This document shows, piece after piece, positions 17,375 through 27,068 of a stretch of 64,000 nucleotides of DNA; positions within the stretch are counted from its first letter, which is position 1; each line of letters begins with the position of its first letter. The notes under the pieces are model-generated. The model was not told the DNA's origin. It made no database searches and was given only the letters and a program-made list of their open reading frames with translations. A program made the position numbers and the translations under genes. Source of the DNA: Microbulbifer sp. HZ11. Lineage in GTDB: Bacteria; Pseudomonadota; Gammaproteobacteria; Pseudomonadales; Cellvibrionaceae. The stretch spans positions 806,001-870,000 of the forward strand of contig NZ_JELR01000002.1 of NCBI RefSeq assembly GCF_000708675.1. Reading direction: 5' to 3'.

Positions 17375-18523
17375 GTGCCTAGCACCCGTTGCCGCGGAGA
17401 AAAATACTCCGCGTCTATTCTTGAAGGAGACTTGTGCGAGGTTGCCGTCTTGTTGAATCTGCTGCTGATTTTTATTCCTGTCGCCGTTGCCCTGGAGCAC
17501 CTTGCAGCGGACCAGCACCTGCTGATCTTTATCGCCTCGGCACTGGCGATCTTGCCACTGGCGGGCTGGCTCGGACACGCCACAGAAAATCTCGCCGAAC
17601 ACGCCGGTGAAGGTGTGGGCGGACTGCTGAACGCCACTTTTGGCAACGCCGCGGAACTGATCATCGCGCTGGTGGCACTCAAGGCGGGGTTGCACGATGT
17701 GGTCAAGGCCTCCATCGCGGGCTCGATTATCGGCAATATTCTGCTGGTGCTCGGCGCGTCCATGCTTGCCGGGGGGCTGAAGCACCACCAGCAACAATAC
17801 AGTTCCGAAGGCGCGCGCTCCCAGGCCACCATGCTCACCCTTGCCACGATCGGCCTGATATTGCCCGCGGCCTATTCCTTCTCGATCGCCGAGCAGGTAC
17901 CACGGGGGCTCGGATTTATCAGTATCACCATTTCCGTAGTGCTGCTGGCAGTCTATGTGCTGTTTCTCGTCTATTCCCTGATTACCCATCGCGCACTGTT
18001 TACAGGTTCAGCCGCTGTGTCCGAGGCTGGCGACCATAAGAACCCATGGTCTGTCGGCAAGGCGCTGGCCGTACTCACCGTTGCCACGGTATTTATCGCC
18101 TGGATGAGTGAAATTCTGGTGGGCGCGGTGGAGCCCGCCGCCGAGGAACTGGGCCTTAGCAATATTTTTGTGGGTGTGTTTATTGTCGCGATTCTCGGCA
18201 ATGCGGCCGAGCATGCCTCGGCAATTACGGTGGCAATGAAAAATCGCATGGATCTGTCGCTCGCCATCGCCATCGGCTCCGGCGTACAGGTTGCGCTGTT
18301 TGTCGCCCCGCTACTGGTTTTGCTGAGTCTGGTGATTGGCCCCCACCCCATGGACCTGGCATTTTCCGGTGGGCTGGTGTTGAGCATGCTGCTGGCAGTA
18401 TTGATTACCGGGCAGATCGCCGGCGATGGACGATCTGACTGGCTGAAGGGCGTTCAATTACTCACGGTTTATCTGATCCTGGCCCTTACCTACTTTGTGA
18501 TTCCTGACCAGATGGCAACGTGA
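17375..18523 (+). CDS. Calcium/proton exchanger (Cax family)
   Basis: An inner-membrane antiporter of up to 382 residues. The two inverted halves each contain the acidic cation-binding motif: NATFGNAAELIIALVALKAG in the first and ILGNAAEHASAITVA in the second. About eleven hydrophobic helices are seen, joined by a short His/Gln-rich loop. The start is uncertain: the most upstream in-frame start gives a non-hydrophobic lead of 25 residues, while TTG codons at 17432 or 17450 are closer to the first helix. AAGGAG at 17424 is badly spaced for either. The stop overlaps the following channel gene by one base (TGATG). Confidence 0.88.
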   Translation: MPSTRCRGEKYSASILEGDLCEVAVLLNLLLIFIPVAVALEHLAADQHLLIFIASALAILPLAGWLGHATENLAEHAGEGVGGLLNATFGNAAELIIALVALKAGLHDVVKASIAGSIIGNILLVLGASMLAGGLKHHQQQYSSEGARSQATMLTLATIGLILPAAYSFSIAEQVPRGLGFISITISVVLLAVYVLFLVYSLITHRALFTGSAAVSEAGDHKNPWSVGKALAVLTVATVFIAWMSEILVGAVEPAAEELGLSNIFVGVFIVAILGNAAEHASAITVAMKNRMDLSLAIAIGSGVQVALFVAPLLVLLSLVIGPHPMDLAFSGGLVLSMLLAVLITGQIAGDGRSDWLKGVQLLTVYLILALTYFVIPDQMAT

Positions 18524-18975
18524 TGCTGCGCGATCTGCTGCTTGGAACCGCCACGACGTCCCTGTGCCTCGTATTGCAGACTCTCGCTCTGGTCGCCGCC
18601 CTGCGCTACTATTCCCATAGGGAATCCATGCTCCGGGTAACGTTTTTGCACGCAGAGAAAGTCGTTATCGGGCTGGTGATCATTCTGATTCTCGGTAGCC
18701 TGGCGCAGATGAGCATCTGGGCGCTCGTTTTTTTGATCCTCGGTGAATTCGATAATTTTGAGGCCGCGCTGTATCACTCGGCGGTGAATTTCGCCACCCT
18801 CGGTTACGGCGATGTTGTCATGTCCAACGAACATCGCTTGCTCGGTCCACTGGAAGCCATTAACGGTGCCCTGATGATCGGCGTTTCCACCGCCGCCCTG
18901 GCCAGGGCGTTTACCACCGTTATTCGAGAGCAGGTCAATCCAAGTCAGCGGAAAGACCTGCCTCCGCGGCGATAA
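18523..18975 (+). CDS. Small two-pore-helix K+ channel (Ion_trans_2 type)
   Basis: A 150-residue membrane protein with a potassium selectivity filter TLGYGD at residues 92-97, preceded by a pore helix (YHSAVNFA) and flanked by hydrophobic helices at about 47-74 and 105-127. A further hydrophobic segment lies at residues 10-28. No cytosolic RCK/TrkA domain is attached, so gating would be intrinsic or by a partner. Its ATG overlaps the stop of the Ca2+/H+ exchanger, which implies translational coupling and linked ion homeostasis. Confidence 0.85.
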   Translation: MLRDLLLGTATTSLCLVLQTLALVAALRYYSHRESMLRVTFLHAEKVVIGLVIILILGSLAQMSIWALVFLILGEFDNFEAALYHSAVNFATLGYGDVVMSNEHRLLGPLEAINGALMIGVSTAALARAFTTVIREQVNPSQRKDLPPRR

Positions 18976-18992
18976 GAGTGCAGGCCCCTTAG

Positions 18993-20642
18993 TTACTCTG
19001 CCAATAGTGCTTTTTCATTTGGCCATTGATAGCCTTCAAACTGCACCCGCAAATCCTTTTTGCTGACCTTGCCGGTTGCGGTGTGTGGAATATCCGCGAC
19101 AAATTCGCAAGCTTCCGGAATCCACCAGCGCGCCACTTTACCGGTAAAGTGCGCCAGCAACTCTGCCGGGTCCGGTGACTCGCCCTCTTTGGGAACGACC
19201 ACCAGTAACGGGCGCTCGGTCCACTTTTCGTGGTACACCCCGATCACCGCCGCTTCCGCCACCTGCGGATGGGTCATGGCACAGTTCTCCAGCTCGATGG
19301 AAGAGATCCACTCACCGCCGGACTTGATCACGTCTTTGGTGCGGTCGGTAATCTGCATATACCCATCGGCATCAATGGTGGCCACGTCCCCGGTTTCAAA
19401 CCAGCCATCTGCGTCGCAGGCATCGGTGTCCGCCTTGAAGTAGCGCTGGATCACCCAGGAACCGCGCACTTTCACCGCACCGGACGCCTTGCCATCCCAG
19501 GGTAAGGCCGCATCATTCTCGTCGACGATTTTCATATCCACGCCATAGACGGGGCGCCCCTGTTTGAGCCGAATCCGGGTTTTCTCTTCTTCGCTCCAGT
19601 GATCCATGTGTGGCTTCTGGGTATTGTAAGTACCCAGTGGGCTCATTTCCGTCATGCCCCAGGCTTGCTGAACTTCCACATCGTAATGTTCACGGAACTT
19701 GTCAAAGATCGGTTGCGGACAGGCGGCACCGCCAGTGGTGAGCCGCTGCAGACTCGGCACCTTCTGGCCGGATTTTTCCAGATAGTCCAGCAGCGCCAGC
19801 CATACCGTCGGTACGCCAGCCGATGCGGTCACCTTTTCTTCATTGATCAGTGTGCACAGGGTTTCGCCGTCTCCCATTTTGGGCCCCGGCATCACCAGCT
19901 TGGCGCCCACCATAGGACCGCTGTACACCAGCCCCCAGCCATTGACATGGAACATGGGCACAATGGGCATCACCACATCCCGGCCGGAGAGTCCGAACGA
20001 ATCCGGCAGTGCTGAACCGTAGCAGTGCAGAACCGTGGAGCGGTGGGAGTAGAGAACGCCTTTAGGATTGCCGGTGGTACCGGAGGTGTAACACAGGGAA
20101 CTTGCAGTGTTCTCCTCCAACTCCGGCCAGTCGAATTCGTCACTTTCTCCGGCAATCAGTATCTCGTAGCAGATCAGGTTGGGCAGACAAGATTGTTCCG
20201 GCATATTCGCTTCATCGGTCAGTACCACAAACCCTTTTACCCGCGGTAACTTTTCCACCAGCTTTTCCAGTACCGGTACAAACAGCACATCCACAAACAG
20301 ATACTGGTCATCGGCGTGGTTGATGATGTACTCCAGCTGTTCCGGGAAAAGACGTGGATTGATGGTGTGGCACACCATGCCCGAACAGGAAATCCCGTAG
20401 TACAACTCGAGGTGACGGTAATCGTTTAACGCCAGGGTACCGATACATTCGCCGCGCTGGATGCCCAACCGATTAAGTGCATTGGCCAGTTTGCGTGCGC
20501 GGGCAAATGCTTCCCCGTAGGTATAGCGGTGGTATGGGTTATCGGAAGTCACCGACACAATTTCGCTGCTACCGTAAACCTTGTCGGCAAATCGCATGAT
20601 ATTGGTAATGGTGAGCGGCAGGTTCATCATCTGGCCGTACAT
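18993..20642 (-). CDS. Long/medium-chain fatty-acid--CoA ligase
   Basis: A 549-residue adenylate-forming enzyme activating a carboxylic acid to its CoA thioester through an acyl-AMP. The P-loop-like motif YTSGTTGNPKG, the aromatic VQQAWGMTEMSP motif, and the hinge/C-terminal motif WFETGDVATIDADGYMQITD are all present, with the catalytic Lys near the end in TGKVSKKDL. ATG 20642 has GAGGAAA 7 bases upstream, so codons before it are not counted. It is the last gene of the minus-strand catabolic locus, 27 bp after the hydrolase gene. The exact chain length or substrate cannot be read. Confidence 0.93.
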   Translation of the reverse strand: MYGQMMNLPLTITNIMRFADKVYGSSEIVSVTSDNPYHRYTYGEAFARARKLANALNRLGIQRGECIGTLALNDYRHLELYYGISCSGMVCHTINPRLFPEQLEYIINHADDQYLFVDVLFVPVLEKLVEKLPRVKGFVVLTDEANMPEQSCLPNLICYEILIAGESDEFDWPELEENTASSLCYTSGTTGNPKGVLYSHRSTVLHCYGSALPDSFGLSGRDVVMPIVPMFHVNGWGLVYSGPMVGAKLVMPGPKMGDGETLCTLINEEKVTASAGVPTVWLALLDYLEKSGQKVPSLQRLTTGGAACPQPIFDKFREHYDVEVQQAWGMTEMSPLGTYNTQKPHMDHWSEEEKTRIRLKQGRPVYGVDMKIVDENDAALPWDGKASGAVKVRGSWVIQRYFKADTDACDADGWFETGDVATIDADGYMQITDRTKDVIKSGGEWISSIELENCAMTHPQVAEAAVIGVYHEKWTERPLLVVVPKEGESPDPAELLAHFTGKVARWWIPEACEFVADIPHTATGKVSKKDLRVQFEGYQWPNEKALLAE

Positions 20643-20669
20643 AGAATTTCCTCTCGTCAAAATTTGCGT

Positions 20670-21248
20670 TTACAGAGCGCAGGGAGTCAGGCAGTTGTCC
20701 AGCTCTTCAATAAAGGCTTCCGCCATCGGCCAGGGCCCGAAGCCAGACGCCGGATTGAGGTGGCCAACGTCGCCGAGGTTGACCAGTTTGCTACCCCAGG
20801 CGGCCGCCATTTTTTCCGCCGTGGCGAATGAAGCCAGGTAGTCATTGGTACTGGCCGCAAGAATGCTGGGAAACGGTAGCGGCTGTGCCGCAGGCTGATC
20901 CCAACCGTGCTCGCGCAGGGTATCCGGTGTCGGGTATTGCGGCGGCCAGTCGATATTCAAATCCGGCGGTGCAACCAACAGCGCCCCCTTGATCTCACGG
21001 GTGTAGCGCGCCGCCCAGTGCGCCACCATCAGGCAGCCGGCACTGTGCGCCACCAGAATGATGTCACCCTGGATACGTTCAACCTGCTTCTGAATGTTTT
21101 CTATTCGAGCATTGCAATCGAGCTTTTGTTCCGTAAGCGGTGGCACGCTGCACACGCGCCGTAGCCTTTTTTCCAGATGAGTTTGCCAGTGCTCTTCGAC
21201 GTGATCCCGCAGTCCGGGCACGATCAAAACAGTCGCTTGTGTTTCCAT
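20670..21248 (-). CDS. RBBP9/YdeN-type alpha/beta serine hydrolase
   Basis: A 192-residue compact hydrolase. The nucleophile elbow is VAHSAGCLMVAHWA, and the catalytic His is in LGDVGHLNPASGFG, both typical of the RBBP9/YdeN family. The length also fits. Substrates of these enzymes are mostly unknown, but position between a TonB receptor and an acyl-CoA ligase suggests an esterase or thioesterase step freeing an acid for activation. No signal peptide, so cytoplasmic. Confidence 0.85.
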   Translation of the reverse strand: METQATVLIVPGLRDHVEEHWQTHLEKRLRRVCSVPPLTEQKLDCNARIENIQKQVERIQGDIILVAHSAGCLMVAHWAARYTREIKGALLVAPPDLNIDWPPQYPTPDTLREHGWDQPAAQPLPFPSILAASTNDYLASFATAEKMAAAWGSKLVNLGDVGHLNPASGFGPWPMAEAFIEELDNCLTPCAL

Positions 21249-21334
21249 TGTTCACCTTATAAAAAAGGGGCGTGAACAGATAACTGATCCACCCCAACAG
21301 TGAATTTCCACTGAACCAAATATCGGGAAATTCC

Positions 21335-23698
21335 TCAGAAATGCATACGCGCAGTCAAACCGAAGATGCGCGGCGTCCCGGTATACGCCTGATAGGAAGC
21401 GCCACCATCCAGCTTTGATGCAATTGGCGAGGCGGTTTTCTGGATGAAATACACCTCGTCGTGCAGGTTGCGAACCCAGGTGGAAATATCCCAGGTATCG
21501 TTGCGCCAACCCGCGCGCAGATTACCCACCCAGTAGGCATCTTCCTGATGACGGGGATCGCGCTCAGAACTGTAATTGGCTTGTCCGGTATAACGATAAT
21601 CCACGCGGGAATAGAAGTCCCCGCCGGCCAGGGGCTGCTCCCACTCCAGCGCCAGGTTGCCGGTCAGTTCCGGTGCAAACGGTAGAGTCTCCCCACTCAG
21701 GTCACACTGCCCCAGAGCATTTTCCGGTGCGCGTCCGTAGTAACACTGGCCACCGGTATAGGTATCGTACCTGGCCTGGATATAGGCAAGGTTTGCTACC
21801 CCGGTCAGGTTTTCACTGAGCAGCCAGGTGGAGTCCAGTTCAATGCCATCAACTACAACCTTCTCTGCGTTGTTGACCGCAAACGCGAGACCGATAAAGG
21901 TGGCATTCTGGAAATTGGTGTACTCGGTATGGAATACGCTGCCATTGATGCGCGCGCGATTTCCCCAGGTTTCGGTTTTCCAGCCAAGCTCGAAGTTATC
22001 AATATCCTCTTCGTCGAACGGCCGCGCTTCTTCACTGAAGTCTCCCCACTGCAGGCTATAGCCACCCGCCTTGAAGCCCCGGGAGTAGGTGCCGTACAGC
22101 ATGGTGTCCTCATTGGCAAACCAGCTCAAAGTGACATTGCCGGTAACCGCAGACCAGCTGTCGCTGTCTTCGAAATCGCTGGCATCCGGCGTGAGAGAAC
22201 AGGCAAGATTATTGAGCACGCACCCGAGCGCGGTGGTGGTGTGCTGCTCGACTTTTCCGTCTTTCGCATCCATTGAGTAGCGCAAACCGGTGTCCAGTTT
22301 CAGGCTCTCATTGAAGTGATAACCGAGGGTGCCGAAAATGCCATAGCTCCGGGTGTCCTGCTCGGCAAAAACATCGCCGGTATCGCCATCGCTGCCAAAC
22401 AGCGCCGGGCGAAATTGCTCGGGTACACCGAGGACCGAGCCGACCACATTGCCGAGCATTGCAATATCCGACTGCAGTTCAAACTCCGCACCATCGCTGT
22501 CACCGCGGGTAAAGGCATTGTTGTAGTAGAAGCCACCCAGCAGCCATTCGAGGCTGTCACTGTTATCCGACATCAGGCGCAGTTCCTGGGAGAAAGAGCG
22601 TCCTTCCTGCATGTCATTGAATACCAGCAGATCCGAAGGCATCTGCTCCACGCCGTACATGATGTTGCTGGACGTGTAATCCTCAAATCCGGTAATGGCA
22701 TTAAACAGGTATCCGTCACCGGAAAACTCAAACTGCAGTACGCCGTCGGTCACCTGCTGGTCGAAATCGTTGGTACCGACCTGCTCGATAATGCGATCCG
22801 ACGGATCGTTATTGGTCACCGCACTGCCGGCGCCAAACTGGGACATGGCGCCAGCCACTGTTACGACCGTGGGGCTGTACCAGGTATCCCCCAGCATGGT
22901 GTTCATGTGCCGCTCCATACGGCTCAGAATCAGTCGGGACGTCAGCCGGTCGGAGAGATCGGCGCTCAGCTGCACGCGCAGCGCCTGTCCGTCCTGGCTG
23001 TCACCGCCTTCTCCGAGGGTGTTCTCGATCATCTGATCACGGCGGGTGCTGGAAACGCTGACACGGCCGTTGACACCGTCACCGATCGCGCCGTTGACGG
23101 AGCCCTTGAACTGGCTCAAGCCCTCGGAGCCAAAACCGTATTCGGCCATACCGGCAAAGTCTGGGGTCGGAGCTTCGGTGTTGACGATGATGACACCGGC
23201 GCTGGCATTTTTTCCGTACAGCGTGCTCTGGGGTCCCTTAAGCACCTCCACCGACTGCACATCGACGAGTTCACCCAGGCCCACCCCGGAACGGGAGCGG
23301 AAGGCACCATCGATGATTAATGCGGTATCCGGTTCAAAGGTGGGGATATTGCCCTCATTGCCGATACGGCGAATGCGGAAGGTGGCATTCAGTGGGGAAA
23401 GGTTACTGGTCACGATCAGTGACGGAATCTGTGCAGCGACATCGTCGACATCGCGGAATCCCGCTTTGGCCAATTGATCCCCGGTCAGGGCGTCCACTGC
23501 GACGGGCACATCCTGCAAGCTTTCGCTGCGCTTCTGTGCGGTGACAGTGACTTCGTCAATTTTCAATTCTCTCGTATCGCCAGTTTCAGCCAACCCGTTT
23601 AACGGATGAATCGCCAGGCCAATAGCAAGGGCCAACAGCGATGGCTGTACCAGTCCAGTGGAATTATCTTTATCAGGATTGGTGCGTATCAATTTCAT
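21335..23698 (-). CDS. TonB-dependent outer-membrane receptor
   Basis: A 787-residue receptor. The signal peptide lies within the first 45 residues, followed by a TonB-box-like stretch (IDEVTVTAQKRSESLQDVPV), a plug domain with the conserved VEVLKGPQSTLYGKNASAGVI, and a long 22-strand barrel ending in ARMHF with terminal Phe. ATG 23698 is chosen for the GAGGAGA site upstream. The plug wording resembles receptors of sphingomonads and marine gammaproteobacteria that take up organic carbon rather than siderophores. It lies within the catabolic locus, 86 bp upstream of the hydrolase gene, and presumably imports the substrate. Confidence 0.93.
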   Translation of the reverse strand: MKLIRTNPDKDNSTGLVQPSLLALAIGLAIHPLNGLAETGDTRELKIDEVTVTAQKRSESLQDVPVAVDALTGDQLAKAGFRDVDDVAAQIPSLIVTSNLSPLNATFRIRRIGNEGNIPTFEPDTALIIDGAFRSRSGVGLGELVDVQSVEVLKGPQSTLYGKNASAGVIIVNTEAPTPDFAGMAEYGFGSEGLSQFKGSVNGAIGDGVNGRVSVSSTRRDQMIENTLGEGGDSQDGQALRVQLSADLSDRLTSRLILSRMERHMNTMLGDTWYSPTVVTVAGAMSQFGAGSAVTNNDPSDRIIEQVGTNDFDQQVTDGVLQFEFSGDGYLFNAITGFEDYTSSNIMYGVEQMPSDLLVFNDMQEGRSFSQELRLMSDNSDSLEWLLGGFYYNNAFTRGDSDGAEFELQSDIAMLGNVVGSVLGVPEQFRPALFGSDGDTGDVFAEQDTRSYGIFGTLGYHFNESLKLDTGLRYSMDAKDGKVEQHTTTALGCVLNNLACSLTPDASDFEDSDSWSAVTGNVTLSWFANEDTMLYGTYSRGFKAGGYSLQWGDFSEEARPFDEEDIDNFELGWKTETWGNRARINGSVFHTEYTNFQNATFIGLAFAVNNAEKVVVDGIELDSTWLLSENLTGVANLAYIQARYDTYTGGQCYYGRAPENALGQCDLSGETLPFAPELTGNLALEWEQPLAGGDFYSRVDYRYTGQANYSSERDPRHQEDAYWVGNLRAGWRNDTWDISTWVRNLHDEVYFIQKTASPIASKLDGGASYQAYTGTPRIFGLTARMHF

Positions 23699-23914
23699 TA
23701 TTGTCTCCTCAGAATACTTCAATGCTCAGCACTGAAGCGTGACTGACCGAAATAAAACATCGCCATCGGTCAGCATGTGGGGTGGCCCGGAACGCTCGGC
23801 CACGGAGTCACTCTAAAAGAGGGCGATAATCTGGACTTTTCTTGAGGCGACAGGCAGTTTTCATTTGACGACACTCGGCAACTTTTTTGCATGTTTTTTG
23901 CACGTCCGAGAAAA

Positions 23915-23953
23915 AGAAAAAACCCGCAAAAGTACACCGACTTTTGCAGGGTC
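23915..23953 (-). terminator. Rho-independent terminator upstream of the TonB receptor gene
   Basis: On the minus strand a 12-base stem (CCTGCAAAAGT pairing with ACTTTTGCGGG, loop of about 6) is followed by six T. It lies just after the YeiH gene and before the receptor gene, so it divides the locus into two transcription units. The rest of 23699-24003 is A+T-rich leader of the receptor gene with no further gene. Confidence 0.85.
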
Positions 23954-24003
23954 TCACACCGCATGCAGCGGTATTAAGCAGAGCAGGAAAGAGATATGAT
24001 CGG

Positions 24004-25011
24004 TCAGCTGAAGTAGAGAACCGCCAGGACCATCGCCGCGAGCACCGTGGTTTCGATCAGCATCAGCAGTATCGGTTTGAACCCGACCTTGGCCAGTTCT
24101 TTTAACTGGGTTTTCATGCCCAGCGCACTGATCGCGATAACCAGGCACCAGCGCGACAGGTCGCTGCCAAACTGCTGCACCGTCGGTGGTACCCAGCCGG
24201 TGCTGTTGACCGCGGCGAGCAAGACAAAAACCACCGCAAACAGCGGCAGTAGCGGTGGGCGTTTGCCACCATCCTGCGCACCCCGGGCGCGGGCGATCAT
24301 GACGACACACAGAATCACCGGCAACAACATGGCAATGCGCATCAGTTTGACGATAGTGGCGGTGTCACCGGCTTCATGGGAAATACTGTAGCCGGCACCG
24401 ACCACCTGAGCCACATCATGGATGGTGCCGCCGAGAAAAATACCCGCCTCCACATCACCCAGCCCAAACCACTGCACCACCATCGGATAGGCAATCATGG
24501 CCATGGTCGACAGTGCGGAAACCCCCACCACGGTAAACAGAGTTGCGCGCTCCTTGGCCGGGTGTGCGGGCATGGCGGCGGACAGCGCCATCGCCGCGGA
24601 AGCGCCGCAGATCGCGGTGGCGCCGCCGGTCAATACGCCAAACAGCGACTGAAAACCAAGTGCCCGGGCGAGCACCACGGAAACACAAATGGTCGCGGTG
24701 ACGATGCCAATTACCAGGATGATCGGCCCCCACCCCAGGGAGGCGACCTGGTCAAAGGTGATCCGCATACCCAACAGGGCGACACCGATACGCAATATCG
24801 TACGCGCGGTAAATTCAATACCTTCCCTGCAGGGTCCATCCGCTGCGAGGAAATTCATCGCCATTCCCAGTAACAGGGCAAACAGCATCACCGGCGCGGA
24901 GTAATGTTCGGAAAGAAAACTCGCCGCAGCGGCCACTACGGTACTGGCAATCATTCCGGGTAACAGAACCTGCGATCGCGAGCGCACAGAAACCCAGGTA
25001 GCAGCAATCAT
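24004..25011 (-). CDS. YeiH/UPF0324 family membrane protein (putative sulfate exporter)
   Basis: A 335-residue inner-membrane protein with about ten helices, belonging to the conserved-hypothetical-698 / UPF0324 family (E. coli YeiH). Recognisable blocks are LFALLLGMAMNFL, the glycine-rich GVLTGGATAICGASAAMALSA and GGTIHDVAQVVGAGYSIS. Family members in taurine and sulfoacetate degraders have been proposed to export sulfite or sulfate; that role is predicted rather than firmly shown. ATG 25011 has AGAGGT before it, and it follows the DsbA-like gene by 26 bp, so it is in the operon. Confidence 0.88.
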   Translation of the reverse strand: MIAATWVSVRSRSQVLLPGMIASTVVAAAASFLSEHYSAPVMLFALLLGMAMNFLAADGPCREGIEFTARTILRIGVALLGMRITFDQVASLGWGPIILVIGIVTATICVSVVLARALGFQSLFGVLTGGATAICGASAAMALSAAMPAHPAKERATLFTVVGVSALSTMAMIAYPMVVQWFGLGDVEAGIFLGGTIHDVAQVVGAGYSISHEAGDTATIVKLMRIAMLLPVILCVVMIARARGAQDGGKRPPLLPLFAVVFVLLAAVNSTGWVPPTVQQFGSDLSRWCLVIAISALGMKTQLKELAKVGFKPILLMLIETTVLAAMVLAVLYFS

Positions 25012-25037
25012 GAGACAACCTCTCGCTGTTCGCGTCC

Positions 25038-25679
25038 CTACACAGACAATTCGTCAAGCGCCTGGCAAAGCGCGGCATATAATTGTTCCGGCGGCTGCGC
25101 ACCGTGCAGGCGCATTCGGTGATTGAAGGTATAACTCGGCACCCCCTCCACCGCGGAAGCCGAGTGAAAAGACTTCGGAGCCACAGCCGCACCGTCCGCC
25201 AGCATGCGGCTATCCAGTGCACAGGCCTCGGCAATGTCGAGCAGGGTTTCCGCATCGCCGATATCGCGCCCGTGAATAAAGTACGCGTGAAACAGGCATT
25301 CGAGAAACTCGTCCGCCTGCGCAGTAGTGCCTAGCCGCTGCGCTCGATTAAAAATCCGATGAACCAGTTTCGTATTCGGCATGATCGGAATATTTTGCAA
25401 GCGCAAGGAGATGCCGGCGTTCAACGCAGCGCGACTGACCTGTTCCTGACGAATACGCACCGCCTCATCGCTTCCCAACCGTTGGCGATAGAACTCCTTG
25501 AACGGAACACCAGCGACAGGAAGCCCCGGTAGTAATTGCACTCCCACCCAGAATACGTCGACATGCAATTCCGGCAGGTTTTCACGCAGCAAAGCCGTGG
25601 CAATTTCCAGATTGCGTTTGCCGATAAAACACCAGTGGCAGATAAAATCAAACGCAACTTCAATTTTCAGATTACTCAT
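25038..25679 (-). CDS. DsbA-family oxidoreductase (FrnE/HCCA-isomerase like)
   Basis: A 213-residue cytoplasmic thioredoxin-fold protein with a helical insertion. The redox-type motif is CHWC near residue 14 (VAFDFICHWCFIGKRN), and the C-terminal half has the family's YTFNHRMRLHGAQPPEQL region. The family covers FrnE-like disulfide oxidoreductases and 2-hydroxychromene-2-carboxylate isomerases, which use glutathione. The CxxC favours the oxidoreductase branch. Its ATG overlaps the stop of the MFS gene (ATGA), showing translational coupling inside the catabolic operon. Confidence 0.88.
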   Translation of the reverse strand: MSNLKIEVAFDFICHWCFIGKRNLEIATALLRENLPELHVDVFWVGVQLLPGLPVAGVPFKEFYRQRLGSDEAVRIRQEQVSRAALNAGISLRLQNIPIMPNTKLVHRIFNRAQRLGTTAQADEFLECLFHAYFIHGRDIGDAETLLDIAEACALDSRMLADGAAVAPKSFHSASAVEGVPSYTFNHRMRLHGAQPPEQLYAALCQALDELSV

Positions 25680-26959
25680 GCCGCGACTACCGCTCCCTGT
25701 GTGGATAGATCGCGCACACTGGCAATATCCCGCCGGTAATGGCGCTTCGCGCAGTAGAAAACCAGTGCCGATGCGAGGCTCATGATTGGCACCAGTGCCA
25801 GAGCCTGAGAGAGTCCAACCCCATCCGCCAACATGCCGGTAACAAACGGCCCCGGCGCCAGACCAAGCAGATTGTTAACCAGCGTCAGAGTTGCAAAAGC
25901 GGTTCCGTGAATTGCGGCGTGCGTAAGATTTGCAACCATGGCGCCGGCAGGTCCGGTGGTCCCCGCTACCAGGAACATGCCGAGGCCGATCAGCACCAGC
26001 TGCACTACCCCAGACTCCAGGCGAAACCCGACGCCCAGAAACAGGCAGCACAACAGGCAGTAAATGATGGCGAGCGAAATTTTACGCTCCGCGCGATTCC
26101 GGCACAGCCGGTCACACAGATTGCCGCACACCACCATGCCGGCACCGCTGATCAGAACAAATACCGCTGCGGCCATACCGGCCTTGTCGGTTCCGAGATC
26201 GTAATAGCGGTTCATAAAGCTGGGAATCCAGGCCATCAGCGACGCCGCGACAAACAGTTGCAGGCCGCTGGCGATGTAGGCACACAGCACAGATGGGTTG
26301 TTGACCAGGCCTCGCAGGGATGGGCGCTGCGCGCTAGCCACAGAGGTAGCCGGCGTCACGCGTTGTTCGCGAATGATGACGGGATAGATCAGCGCAAGGA
26401 CGATGCCGAAAATGGCCATGCCGGCGAATGCCCAGCGCCAGCCGAGGTGCTCCGCGAGTACCCCGCCCAGCGCCATACCGAGCACGGACCCCAACATACC
26501 GCCGGCCATAAAGGCACCCGCCAGAGTCGCGCGCAGGCTCGGTGGAAATACAGAGATCACCAGTGCGATACCGACACTGCCGTAGGCAGCTTCACCGATT
26601 CCCACCAGAAAACGCGCCGCAAACATTTCCGCGTAACTGTCGGACAGTGCGCACATCAGGGTGGCGAGACTCCACAGCAGCGCCATCAGGGTCAGGCTTT
26701 TCACTCTGCCCCAGCGGTCGGCAAGAAGGGAGAGCGGTATAGTGAGCAGGCCGACCATCAGGGCAACAATACCCGAAAGGGAACCCAGCTGGGCGTCACT
26801 CAATTGCCACTCGAGTTTGAGCAGCGGAAATACGGCGTTGAGAACCTGCCGCGACATATAGTCGGAAATCAGCAGGCCAAAGGTAAGGGCGAAAATAATC
26901 CAGGCGTAACGGCGCGATACGGAGACGACCGGGATATCGCTGTCGGCATAGTGGGCCAT
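25676..26959 (-). CDS. MFS transporter of the catabolic locus
   Basis: A 427-residue carrier with about twelve helices and the MFS signature LLADRWGRVKSLTLMALLWS between helices 2 and 3. ATG 26959 is chosen because GAGGA stands 8 bases upstream and the preceding in-frame codons are not membrane-compatible. The pattern resembles anion:cation symporters and spinster-like carriers for organic acids. In context it would carry the substrate or an intermediate across the inner membrane after outer-membrane uptake. It overlaps the downstream DsbA-like gene. Confidence 0.9.
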   Translation of the reverse strand: MAHYADSDIPVVSVSRRYAWIIFALTFGLLISDYMSRQVLNAVFPLLKLEWQLSDAQLGSLSGIVALMVGLLTIPLSLLADRWGRVKSLTLMALLWSLATLMCALSDSYAEMFAARFLVGIGEAAYGSVGIALVISVFPPSLRATLAGAFMAGGMLGSVLGMALGGVLAEHLGWRWAFAGMAIFGIVLALIYPVIIREQRVTPATSVASAQRPSLRGLVNNPSVLCAYIASGLQLFVAASLMAWIPSFMNRYYDLGTDKAGMAAAVFVLISGAGMVVCGNLCDRLCRNRAERKISLAIIYCLLCCLFLGVGFRLESGVVQLVLIGLGMFLVAGTTGPAGAMVANLTHAAIHGTAFATLTLVNNLLGLAPGPFVTGMLADGVGLSQALALVPIMSLASALVFYCAKRHYRRDIASVRDLSTQGAVVAA

Positions 26960-27068
26960 GGCGGTTCCTCGCAGAAAGCCGGCGTACAGAAGGTGCACGG
27001 TCGCATCGTCACTGGTGGCACAGGGCCGCCAGTGCGAGGCTCAACAGCTGCGTATCGGGATTGCTGGA

